DNA of 7,939 nt from an uncultured Hyphomicrobiales bacterium (GCA_903891395.1 CAITEM010000344.1:1-7939); one strand, 5' to 3'; counted from the stretch's first letter, positions 1 through 6,192 are shown. Notes: generated by a model from the letters alone, not told the origin. A program made the numbers and translations.

Positions 1-1
1 C

Positions 2-112
2 CGCATGGCCAACCGCGGCAAGATTCCGCTCGAGCTGATCGAAGTGCAGACCGGCAGCTATCTCGGCGAAGACGACATCGAGCGCATCGAGGACGTTTAC
101 AAGCGGACCTGA
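2..112 (+). CDS. manC: Mannose-1-phosphate guanylyltransferase / mannose-6-phosphate isomerase, C-terminal end only
   Basis: Only the last 36 codons and the TGA stop (110-112) are present; the 5' part lies left of the window. The visible peptide carries the strongly conserved end of the ManC/AlgA/XanB family: GKIPLELIEVQTGSYLGEDD followed by IERIEDVYKRT. In this family that stretch closes the cupin-type (type II phosphomannose isomerase) domain, which interconverts fructose-6-phosphate and mannose-6-phosphate. The N-terminal domain, not seen here, makes GDP-mannose from mannose-1-phosphate and GTP. The enzyme is cytosolic and supplies GDP-mannose, and products such as GDP-fucose or GDP-rhamnose, to surface polysaccharides, in keeping with the neighbouring sugar genes. 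It runs towards the cysNC gene, with 12 bases between the two stop codons. The family call is firm despite the short length. Whether the N-terminal domain is intact cannot be judged. Confidence 0.85.
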   Translation, partial: RMANRGKIPLELIEVQTGSYLGEDDIERIEDVYKRT

Positions 113-124
113 GTTCGTTCGTGT

Positions 125-2020
125 TTATATGATCTTGCGCGCCGTCAAAACCTCGATCACTTCGTTGGCCAGACTGTCGGCGTCTTTGACGCCGGCCATC
201 AGATGCAATTCGGCCTGTTCCGGCGTTTCATAAGCCTGATCGACGCCGGTGAAATTCTTGATCTCGCCGGCGAGCGCACGCCGGTACAGGCCTTTTGGGT
301 CGCGCGCGATGCATTGCTCGATCGGCGTATCGACGAAGACTTCGAGGAAGTCACCGGCCACGATTAATTCGCGCGCCATGCGCCGTTCGGCGCGGAAGGG
401 CGAGATGAACGAGCACAACACCACCAGCCCCGCGTCGGTCATCAGTTTCGCCACTTCGGCGACGCGGCGGATGTTCTCGACGCGGTCGGATTCCGTGAAG
501 CCGAGGTCGCGGTTCAGGCCGTGCCGGACATTGTCGCCGTCGAGCAACACGGTGTGGATGCCGCGCCCGTGCAGGCCCGCCTCGACCAGATTGGCGATCG
601 TCGACTTGCCGGAACCCGGCAGGCCGGTGAACCACAGCACCGCCGGCTTGTGATGCATCAGCGCCGAACGTGCCGCCGTGCTGACGGCCTGGTCCTGATG
701 ATGAATATTGGTGGCGCGCCGCAAAGCGAAATCCAGAGTGCCGGCCGCGACCGTCTCGTTGGAATAACGGTCGATGAGGATGAAAGCGCCGGTCTCGCGG
801 TTCGCCGCGTAGGCGTCGAACGCCACGGCGCTGGCCGTCGACACGTTGCAAACGCCGACTTCGTTCAAAGCCAGAGTCTTGGCGGCGAGCTTGGACAGCG
901 AGTTGATATCGATCCGATGCTTGAGGTCCGTGACCGTTGCCCCCAGCGTGCGGTGGCCGATCTTCATCAGATAGGAACGGCCGGGAAACAGCCGCTCGTT
1001 CGACATCCAGAACAGGTGCGCGGCGAACTGGTCGCTCGTCTGCGGCCGGTCGCGCGCCGCCACCAGCATATCGCCGCGGGCGACGTCGATTTCGTCGGCC
1101 AGCGTCAGCGTCACCGAGTCACCGGCGGCGGCGCTATCGACGTCGCCGGACGGGCCGATGATCGACGCCACGCGCGTCACCCGCGCCGACGGCAGCACCG
1201 CGATTTCGTCGCCGCGCGCGACCCGGCCGCTCGAAATCGTGCCGGCAAAGCCGCGGAAATCGGAACTGGCGCGATTGACCCATTGCACCGGCATGCGTAG
1301 CGGCTTGGCGGCGCGGTCGTCTTCGACATCGACGGTTTCGAGATGCTCCAGAAGATGCGGCCCGCCATACCAGGGCATGCGCGCACTCGCCGACGATACA
1401 TTGTCGCCATAGCGCGCCGAGATCGGAATGGCCTTGATTTCCCCGAAGCCGAGGTCGCGTGAAAAGCTGAAAAACGCTTCGACGATTCCGTCAAAAACCG
1501 TTTGATCGAAATCGACCAGGTCGATCTTGTTGACGGCGAGCACCACGGAACGGATACGCAACAAGCTGGCGATCACGGCGTGCCGGCGGGTCTGGGCCAA
1601 AAGGCCCTTGCGCGCATCGACCAGCAGCACCGCGAGGTCGGCATTGGACGCACCAGTCGCCATATTGCGCGTGTATTGCTCGTGGCCCGGCGTGTCGGCG
1701 GCGACGAAGGCGCGGCGCGGTGTCGCAAAATAGCGATAGGCGACGTCGATGGTGATGCCTTGCTCGCGTTCGGCCTCAAGGCCGTCGAGCAGCAGCGCGT
1801 AGTCATGATCCACACCCGTGCTGCCGAACTTCTTCGAGTCGCGGCCGAGCGAAGCCAGTTGGTCGTCGAAAATCAGGTTCTGCTCGTAGAGCAGACGCCC
1901 GATCAAAGTCGACTTACCGTCGTCCACCGAACCGCACGTGAGAAAGCGCAGGGCCGGACGCGTGGCGATGCCGGCCTGCGCGGCAGCGTTGAGAACGGAG
2001 GCCGATGCGGGTTCATGCAT
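125..2020 (-). CDS. cysNC: Bifunctional sulfate adenylyltransferase large subunit / adenylylsulfate kinase (CysN-CysC fusion, NodQ type)
   Basis: This 631-residue protein joins two enzymes. Residues 1 to about 445 are CysN, the GTPase subunit that with CysD makes APS from sulfate and ATP. Its G-domain motifs are GSVDDGKST (30-38), DTPGH (109-113) and NKID (164-167), followed by EF-Tu-like beta-barrel domains. Residues from about 455 to 631 are APS kinase (CysC), which phosphorylates APS to PAPS: P-loop GLPGSGKST (466-474), LDGDNVRHGL (493-502), SFISPFR (537-543) and DPKGLYRRA (574-582). All key motifs are intact, and the length matches rhizobial NodQ/CysNC fusions. The ATG overlaps the cysD stop by one base (TGATG), and GAGGG lies 9 bases upstream inside cysD, so translation is probably coupled. 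PAPS serves cysteine synthesis or sulfotransferases; the sugar-gene context makes a glycan role possible but does not prove it. Confidence 0.96.
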   Translation of the reverse strand: MHEPASASVLNAAAQAGIATRPALRFLTCGSVDDGKSTLIGRLLYEQNLIFDDQLASLGRDSKKFGSTGVDHDYALLLDGLEAEREQGITIDVAYRYFATPRRAFVAADTPGHEQYTRNMATGASNADLAVLLVDARKGLLAQTRRHAVIASLLRIRSVVLAVNKIDLVDFDQTVFDGIVEAFFSFSRDLGFGEIKAIPISARYGDNVSSASARMPWYGGPHLLEHLETVDVEDDRAAKPLRMPVQWVNRASSDFRGFAGTISSGRVARGDEIAVLPSARVTRVASIIGPSGDVDSAAAGDSVTLTLADEIDVARGDMLVAARDRPQTSDQFAAHLFWMSNERLFPGRSYLMKIGHRTLGATVTDLKHRIDINSLSKLAAKTLALNEVGVCNVSTASAVAFDAYAANRETGAFILIDRYSNETVAAGTLDFALRRATNIHHQDQAVSTAARSALMHHKPAVLWFTGLPGSGKSTIANLVEAGLHGRGIHTVLLDGDNVRHGLNRDLGFTESDRVENIRRVAEVAKLMTDAGLVVLCSFISPFRAERRMARELIVAGDFLEVFVDTPIEQCIARDPKGLYRRALAGEIKNFTGVDQAYETPEQAELHLMAGVKDADSLANEVIEVLTARKII

Positions 2021-2931
2021 CAGAAATAGCCCTCACGTTTCTTGGCTTCCATCGACCCGGGCGAGTCGTGATCGATCAGCCGGCCCTGCCGCTCTGACAT
2101 CGACGAGCCACGCATCTCTTCGATAATGGCGTCGAGCGTGTCGGCGCCGGACAGCATTGCCCCGGTCAACGGGTAGCAGCCGAGCGTGCGGAAGCGCACC
2201 CGCATCATTTTCGGCGCCTCGCCTGGCAACAGCGGCAGGCGGTCGTCGTCGCGCACGATCAGCATGCCGTCGCGCTCGACCACCGGGCGCTGCGCGGCAA
2301 AATACAGCGGAACAACCAGGATATTTTCGGCGCGGATGTAGTCCCACACGTCGTATTCGGTCCAGTTAGACAAAGGAAAAACGCGCATCGATTCGCCGGG
2401 CTTGATCCGGGTGTTGAACAGCTTCCACAGTTCAGGCCGCTGGTTGCGCGGGTCCCAGGCATGGTTCGTCGAGCGATGCGAAAAGACACGCTCCTTGGCG
2501 CGGCTTTTCTCCTCGTCGCGACGCGCGCCGCCGAAGGCAGCGTCGAATTTCCATTTGCCGAGCGCCTGCAACAGCGCTTCCGTCTTCATCACCTGGGTGT
2601 GGATGCCCGCACCGGAGGCGATGGGTGAAATGCCGCGCGCGATGCCGTCGTCATTGATATGAACCCGCAGATCGACACCGAGTCGGGCCGCGACCTGATC
2701 GCGAAACGCAATCATCTCGCGGAATTTCCACGTCGTATCGACATGCAATAAAGGAAACGGAAGCTTACCCGGATGAAACGCCTTCTGCGCAAGATGCAGC
2801 ATGGCGCTGGAGTCTTTGCCGATCGAATACAGCATGACCGGATTGCTATATTCGGCGACCGCCTCGCGCATGATGTAGATCGCCTCGGCTTCGAGACGAC
2901 GCAGGCGGATATTGTCGTAACGCCAACTCAT
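2020..2931 (-). CDS. cysD: Sulfate adenylyltransferase small subunit CysD (NodP type)
   Basis: This 303-residue protein is almost exactly the length of known CysD proteins. It is the ATP-pyrophosphatase-fold subunit that transfers AMP from ATP to sulfate; CysN drives the reaction with GTP. Visible landmarks are the PP-loop SIGKDSS (36-42) after NPVMLY, the run GGARRDEEKSRAKERVFSHR, the stretch VFPLSNWTEYDVWDYI, and the closing SPGSMEAKKREGYF typical of the family. ATG at 2931 is the only usable start: the same frame is stopped by TAA about 40 bases upstream, with no ATG, GTG or TTG between. The ribosome binding site is weak (GGATGG just upstream). The gene follows the aminotransferase after a 104-base gap and overlaps cysNC by one base, so cysD and cysNC form one translational unit. 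Alternative names are NodP and SaeA-like; the chemistry is not in doubt. Confidence 0.97.
   Translation of the reverse strand: MSWRYDNIRLRRLEAEAIYIMREAVAEYSNPVMLYSIGKDSSAMLHLAQKAFHPGKLPFPLLHVDTTWKFREMIAFRDQVAARLGVDLRVHINDDGIARGISPIASGAGIHTQVMKTEALLQALGKWKFDAAFGGARRDEEKSRAKERVFSHRSTNHAWDPRNQRPELWKLFNTRIKPGESMRVFPLSNWTEYDVWDYIRAENILVVPLYFAAQRPVVERDGMLIVRDDDRLPLLPGEAPKMMRVRFRTLGCYPLTGAMLSGADTLDAIIEEMRGSSMSERQGRLIDHDSPGSMEAKKREGYF
2030..2034 (-). promoter_or_regulatory. Ribosome binding site of cysNC within cysD
   Basis: Read on the minus strand, GAGGG sits 9 bases before the cysNC ATG, inside the last codons of cysD. Together with the TGATG stop/start overlap it fixes the start at 2020 and suggests translational coupling that keeps the two subunits in step. 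Confidence 0.7.
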
Positions 2932-3035
2932 GGACCATCCGAGATCGCCCCCGGTCGTTCCAACGCATTACTTCCGATCACGCGAGCAATCGGCGATTCA
3001 AATTCAGCCAGTTACGAAGAATAACCTCCGGTTGA
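2932..3035 (-). other. Intergenic gap between the aminotransferase gene and cysD
   Basis: These 104 bases separate the sugar genes from the sulfate-activation pair. On the minus strand a strong Shine-Dalgarno-like CGGAGG (3030-3025) starts five bases after the aminotransferase stop codon, but no ATG, GTG or TTG follows at usable distance. A short perfect inverted repeat AATCG-G-CGATT lies at 2988-2998, and CCGAT/ATCGG arms lie at 2974-2978 and 2989-2993. I find no convincing -35/-10 pair, terminator or small ORF. The gap is long enough for a separate cysD promoter, but none is recognisable. Confidence 0.4.
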
Positions 3036-4184
3036 CTAGCGCGACAGAGCCCGGCGCACGGCGCCGATAATACGGTCCTGCGTCGGCTCGTCGAGATAGC
3101 CGTGCATCGGCAGGCTGATCACCTCGCCGGCCAGCCGCGCGCTAACGGCGACGCCGCCTTTGCCGACGGGATAGTGCTTGTAGGCCTGCTGCAAGTGCAA
3201 CGGGATCGGATAATAGATCGCGGTGGGGATGCCCTCGGCCTTGAGCGCCGCCGCCAAGGCGTCGCGGCGACCGCCGGAAACACGCAACGTGTATTGCGCC
3301 CATACCGAGGTCATGCCGGCCGGCACCGTCGGCGTCGTAACGACATCGGAAAGCCCTTCGGCGTAGCGGCGCGCAACGCGGTCGCGGGCCACTATTTCGT
3401 CGGGAAATATCTTCAGCTTTTCGAGCAGGATGGCCGCCTGGATCGTGTCGAGGCGGGAGGCCAGGCCAATGCGCACATTGTCGTAGCGGTCGCTGCCGTG
3501 GCCGTGCATGCGCAGGCTGCGCATGACGTCAGCCATATCGGCGTCGTCAGTCATCACCGCGCCGCCGTCGCCGTAGCAGCCGAGCGGCTTGGCCGGAAAG
3601 AAACTGGTCGCGGTGGCGTGGCCGAAGCCGCCAAGCCGCCGATTGTTGAAGGTCGCGCCGAAGCCCTGCGCGGCGTCGTCCAGAATAAACAAGCCTTCCG
3701 CTTGCGCGGCGGCGGCAACGGCGCCGTGATCGGCCGCGAGCCCAAACAGGTCGACCGGCACCACCGCCTTCGGCTTGAGGCCGAGGCCTTTGGCGACGTC
3801 CACCGCGCCGGCGATGCCCTTGGCGTCGATGTTGAAGGTCGTTTCGTCGACATCGACAAAGATCGGCGTCGCGCCGACCAGCGCCGCGACTTCCGCGGTG
3901 GCGCAGAACGTGAAGGACGGACAGATCACGGCGTCGCCCGGCCCGATCTCGCGCGCGCGCAAAGCCAGCACCAGCGCATCGGTGCCGCTGGCGCAGGTGA
4001 CGGCGTGCTTGGTGCCGCAAAAGGCAGCCAGTTCCGCCTCAAGGGTCCGCACTTCGGGACCGAGAATAAACTGGCCGTGGTTCAGAACGCGCGCGATCGC
4101 GGTATCGACGGCACCGACGAGGCGGCGGCGCTGCGCCGCCAGATCGATGAACGGAATGGTGGGTAGATCGGTTTTGATATTCAT
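3036..4184 (-). CDS. DegT/DnrJ/EryC1/StrS family PLP-dependent sugar aminotransferase (WbpE/GnnB-like)
   Basis: This 382-residue cytosolic protein is a complete nucleotide-sugar aminotransferase. It opens with IPFIDLAAQRRRL and HGQFILGPEV (36-45), and has CASGTDAL (64-71) for PLP phosphate binding and LDDAAQ (168-173) with the Asp that pairs with the pyridine nitrogen. The Schiff-base lysine is K199 in SFFPAKPLGCYGDGGA. The end, YYPIPLHLQQAY...VISLPMHGYLDE, is also typical. The sequence strongly resembles WbpE, which aminates C3 of a UDP-3-keto-hexuronate using glutamate. GnnB, which makes UDP-GlcNAc3N for diaminoglucose lipid A, belongs to the same superfamily. The 3-keto-forming Gfo/Idh gene lies directly upstream with a 27-base gap, which supports a 3-amination role. 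The ATG at 4184 has only a weak GGAC ribosome site. Sugar substrate and position cannot be settled from sequence alone. Confidence 0.93.
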   Translation of the reverse strand: MNIKTDLPTIPFIDLAAQRRRLVGAVDTAIARVLNHGQFILGPEVRTLEAELAAFCGTKHAVTCASGTDALVLALRAREIGPGDAVICPSFTFCATAEVAALVGATPIFVDVDETTFNIDAKGIAGAVDVAKGLGLKPKAVVPVDLFGLAADHGAVAAAAQAEGLFILDDAAQGFGATFNNRRLGGFGHATATSFFPAKPLGCYGDGGAVMTDDADMADVMRSLRMHGHGSDRYDNVRIGLASRLDTIQAAILLEKLKIFPDEIVARDRVARRYAEGLSDVVTTPTVPAGMTSVWAQYTLRVSGGRRDALAAALKAEGIPTAIYYPIPLHLQQAYKHYPVGKGGVAVSARLAGEVISLPMHGYLDEPTQDRIIGAVRRALSR

Positions 4185-4211
4185 GACGAGGTCCGAATTA
4201 AAATGCCGCGA

Positions 4212-5210
4212 TCAGCCGGTGACGGCGCGCGGGCCCTTGCGCGCAGGCGCGGCCGTGGCGGGGCGTGCGTCGAGGCACTGAATGGCGATGGCAAGACTGG
4301 CGACGCCCTGCTCGCCGGTGACCGCGGGCGGCGTCCCGGTGCGCACGGCACTGATGAAGGCCAGCAATTCGGCCCGCAGCGGTTCGGCGTGACCGACCGA
4401 CAGATGGCGCATCGAGTAGCTGCCGTCTGGCTGGAAGCCGAAGCATTCGGTCACCTGCCGGGTAAGCAGATCGCCTTGCACGTATTTGCCGCGCGTCGCG
4501 ACGATGACGTTGCGCGCTTTGAACGGCGTCAGCCAGTTGGTGTTGATGTGGGCCAAGACGCCGGAGGCGGTGCGGAATTGCAACAGCGCAATGTCCTCGC
4601 GCTCGGCAACTGCGCTGGACAGTTGCGGCTGCACGTCGACGATATCGCTGTCGGTGAACCAGCGGATCAGATCGATGTCGTGCACGGCGAGATCGATCAC
4701 GACGCCGACATTCGACATGCGCGGTGGAAAGGGACCGACGCGGGTAATGGCGATGGACAGGATGTCTTCGCCGCGAATGGCGTCCTTGATCGCCTCGACC
4801 GCCGGATTGAAACGCTCGACATGGCCGACCATCAGCGTGACGCCGGCGCGCCGCGCGGCGGCGATGATTTCATTGCCCTCTTCCACCGACGAGGCGATCG
4901 GCTTTTCCACCATGACGTGGACGCCGCGCTCGATGCAGGCCAGCGCGATATCGCGGTGCAGATGGGTGGGGCCGGCGATGGTCACCGCGTCGAGTTTGAG
5001 GTTGAGCAATTCTGCAACCGTGGCAACGGCGCCGCAGCCCAACGTCTTTGCGACAAAGTCGGCTTGCTTGCGGTCGGGGTCGGCAACGCCGACCAGTTCG
5101 ACGCCGGGCAAGCCGGCGAACACACGGGCATGATTGCTGCCCATGACGCCGACGCCGACGACGCCCACGCGCAAAGGTCGATCCGAACTCGGTACTGCAG
5201 CCTGCGTCAT
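4212..5210 (-). CDS. Gfo/Idh/MocA family NAD(P)-dependent sugar dehydrogenase, probably nucleotide-sugar 3-dehydrogenase
   Basis: This 332-residue protein has an N-terminal Rossmann domain with VGVVGVGVMGSNHA (glycines 19, 21, 24) and VADPD (42-46). The family signature VEKPIA carries catalytic K103. The second domain has GHVERFNPAV (129-138) and VVIDLAVHDIDLIRW (170-184), where D173 and H177 are the likely active-site pair. In this family the enzyme oxidises a sugar hydroxyl, often at C3, with NAD. GHVERFNP-type proteins are, to my knowledge, close to UDP-GlcNAc 3-dehydrogenases (GnnA type) rather than to WbpB. The downstream aminotransferase would then aminate the ketone. The tail (about 315-332) is rich in Ala, Pro and basic residues and looks non-catalytic. 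ATG at 5210 is preceded by GGGGAAG at 10 bases, a good ribosome site. An inositol or other sugar dehydrogenase role is possible but less likely here. Confidence 0.9.
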   Translation of the reverse strand: MTQAAVPSSDRPLRVGVVGVGVMGSNHARVFAGLPGVELVGVADPDRKQADFVAKTLGCGAVATVAELLNLKLDAVTIAGPTHLHRDIALACIERGVHVMVEKPIASSVEEGNEIIAAARRAGVTLMVGHVERFNPAVEAIKDAIRGEDILSIAITRVGPFPPRMSNVGVVIDLAVHDIDLIRWFTDSDIVDVQPQLSSAVAEREDIALLQFRTASGVLAHINTNWLTPFKARNVIVATRGKYVQGDLLTRQVTECFGFQPDGSYSMRHLSVGHAEPLRAELLAFISAVRTGTPPAVTGEQGVASLAIAIQCLDARPATAAPARKGPRAVTG

Positions 5211-5240
5211 CGCTTAAAGACTTCCCCAGAAGATTAATAA

Positions 5241-5268
5241 GCCCCGCCATCACCTAGCATGCAGGGGC
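5241..5268 (-). terminator. Possible weak intrinsic terminator/attenuator hairpin before the sugar dehydrogenase gene
   Basis: On the minus strand GCCCC (5268-5264) can pair with GGGGC (5245-5241), with CAT/ATG pairing further in (5261-5259 with 5250-5248). The stem is followed by a U-rich run TTATTAATCTTCT (5240-5228). The outer stem is only five base pairs with an internal loop, so it is weak. It lies about 100 bases after the transaldolase stop and just before the dehydrogenase ribosome site, where it could end or attenuate read-through. No folding energy was computed. Confidence 0.22.
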
Positions 5269-5285
5269 GCGGCTGGCGACCCTGC
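5261..5285 (-). repeat. GC-rich inverted repeat (hairpin) in the transaldolase/dehydrogenase gap
   Basis: GCAGGG (5261-5266) and CCCTGC (5280-5285) are perfect inverted arms. Inside them CGC/GCG (5268-5270 with 5276-5278) adds three pairs after one mismatch, leaving a five-base loop. This nine-pair stem shares bases 5264-5268 with the possible terminator stem, so the two cannot form together. It has no U tract on either strand and so is not itself a standard terminator. Confidence 0.4.
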
Positions 5286-5288
5286 GGC

Positions 5289-5316
5289 AAAACACGGTGA
5301 ACACGTTTTGAGTCAA
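5289..5316 (-). promoter_or_regulatory. Weak candidate sigma-70-type promoter for the dehydrogenase/aminotransferase genes
   Basis: On the minus strand TTGACT (5316-5311) matches the -35 consensus at five of six positions. TGTTTT (5294-5289), 16 bases later, is a poor -10 (three of six). ACACG occurs twice around the spacer (5292-5296 and 5301-5305 on the plus strand) and might be a protein site. The implied start near 5282 would leave a 5' leader of about 70 bases before the ATG at 5210. The position in the longest intergenic gap is the main support. Confidence 0.25.
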
Positions 5317-5364
5317 CGCGTTACAGGTATGCGGTTAGGCTTAGCCGGGCTGCGGGTCTTCGCT

Positions 5365-6117
5365 TTATTCGGCCGCGCGCGAGGCCGGTACGTCGAGCCG
5401 CAAGCCCGCCGCGATGGCGTCCTCGCGGAAGGATTGCACGGCGCCGAGCGACAGCTCCGCCCCCGACTTGGTGCCGAGCGTCGGCAGCTTCTTCAGCACG
5501 TCGGCCGGCGCGGTGATGATCTGGCAGCCCATGGCGTCGGCCTCGACCACGTTGAAAACTTCGCGGGTCGAGGCCCAGATGATTTCGACGTTCTTGGTCT
5601 GGCGCGAGCGCGCCACCGCGTCCTGCATGATCGGGCGGTAGTCGATGCCGAAATCCGCCAGCCGTCCGGCAAAGACCGAAACGACGGACGCCGCGCCGCC
5701 GTCGAGCGCCGCGATGCCACGCTCGGCCTGCTCCGATGTGAAGATCGCGGTCAAATTGATTTTGACACCGTCGCGCGACAGCGAGCGCACCGCGTCGTAC
5801 AGGGTTTCGCCGCGCGTCGTCGTCACCGGCAGCTTGACGAACACGTTCTTGCCCCAGCCGGTGATGACCCGCGCCTGCGCGATCATCTCCGGGATATCGT
5901 CGGAGAAGACCTCGAACGAAATGTGCCGGTCCGGCACCGCGGCGACCAAGTCGCGGCCGAAGGCGGAATAATCGCTGACGCCTGCCTTCTTGAGCAGCGA
6001 GGGATTGGTGGTGAAGCCCGCAATCCAGGACTGCTTGGCCATGTCCATGATCTGCGCCTTGTCGGCGCCATCGGTGAACAGCTTCAATTTCAACTTGGCC
6101 AGGGTCGGGGCGGTCAT
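5365..6117 (-). CDS. tal: Transaldolase (TalB/TalC superfamily, short form)
   Basis: This 250-residue protein is a single TIM-barrel class I aldolase. It carries LFTDGAD (13-19, catalytic-type Asp16), FTTNPSLL (35-42), the Schiff-base lysine K95 in VFVKLPVT, INLTAIFTSEQA (120-131), SVFAGR (147-152) and WASTR (181-185). The last two fit the sugar-phosphate binding Ser/Arg pairs of transaldolase. Transaldolases move a three-carbon dihydroxyacetone unit between sugar phosphates, linking the pentose phosphate pathway and glycolysis; close relatives of this size include fructose-6-phosphate aldolase. All catalytic features look intact. ATG at 6117 has AGGA 5 bases upstream, a good ribosome site. 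It sits between the epimerase (75-base gap) and the sugar dehydrogenase, away from any visible pentose phosphate genes, so a role in building an unusual sugar is possible, though simple housekeeping is not excluded. Confidence 0.92.
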   Translation of the reverse strand: MTAPTLAKLKLKLFTDGADKAQIMDMAKQSWIAGFTTNPSLLKKAGVSDYSAFGRDLVAAVPDRHISFEVFSDDIPEMIAQARVITGWGKNVFVKLPVTTTRGETLYDAVRSLSRDGVKINLTAIFTSEQAERGIAALDGGAASVVSVFAGRLADFGIDYRPIMQDAVARSRQTKNVEIIWASTREVFNVVEADAMGCQIITAPADVLKKLPTLGTKSGAELSLGAVQSFREDAIAAGLRLDVPASRAAE

Positions 6118-6153
6118 GACGGTCCTAACTTCAGTCGGTTGTCTTCGTTCCGG

Positions 6154-6177
6154 GCCATTATATGGCGCAGAGCGCCA
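6154..6177. repeat. Two overlapping inverted repeats in the epimerase/transaldolase gap
   Basis: GCCAT-TAT-ATGGC (6154-6166) and TGGCGC-AGA-GCGCCA (6163-6177) are both perfect inverted repeats, and they share bases 6163-6166. In RNA the second would form a six-pair stem with a three-base loop, starting 15 bases after the epimerase stop. The first encloses the TATAAT element read on the minus strand. They could be an operator, an RNA processing site or a weak pause signal. The absence of a U tract argues against a terminator. Confidence 0.45.
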
Positions 6178-6185
6178 CGATCCAA
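6157..6185 (-). promoter_or_regulatory. Candidate promoter for the transaldolase gene
   Basis: A perfect TATAAT (6162-6157, minus strand) stands out in this GC-rich DNA. TTGGAT (6185-6180) lies exactly 17 bases upstream and matches the -35 consensus at its first three positions. Transcription would begin near 6150, about 33 bases before the transaldolase ATG. The -10 is inside one inverted repeat and the spacer holds the other, which would suit control by a repressor. It is also possible that the genes are simply co-transcribed through this gap. Confidence 0.35.
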
Positions 6186-6192
6186 CGCGCGG

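Noticed and set aside
521..1300. A 259-codon plus-strand frame opposite cysNC
   Set aside because: It is antisense to the conserved CysN/CysC domains, has no recognisable motif, and is explained by codon-bias shadowing.
3011..3022. A 14-residue leader peptide starting at ATT after the CGGAGG near 3025-3030
   Set aside because: ATT starts are very rare and the spacing to CGGAGG would be only two bases; nothing else supports translation.
3102..5237. Long plus-strand frames (3102-4166 and 4203-5237) opposite the aminotransferase and dehydrogenase genes
   Set aside because: Both are low-information Arg/Ala/Gly/Asp-rich translations antisense to well-supported genes, and they show no family motif.
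5331..5350. Inverted GGC/GCC arms (GGCTTAGCC) just after the transaldolase stop as a terminator
   Set aside because: The arms leave almost no loop and no U tract follows, so it cannot work as an intrinsic terminator.
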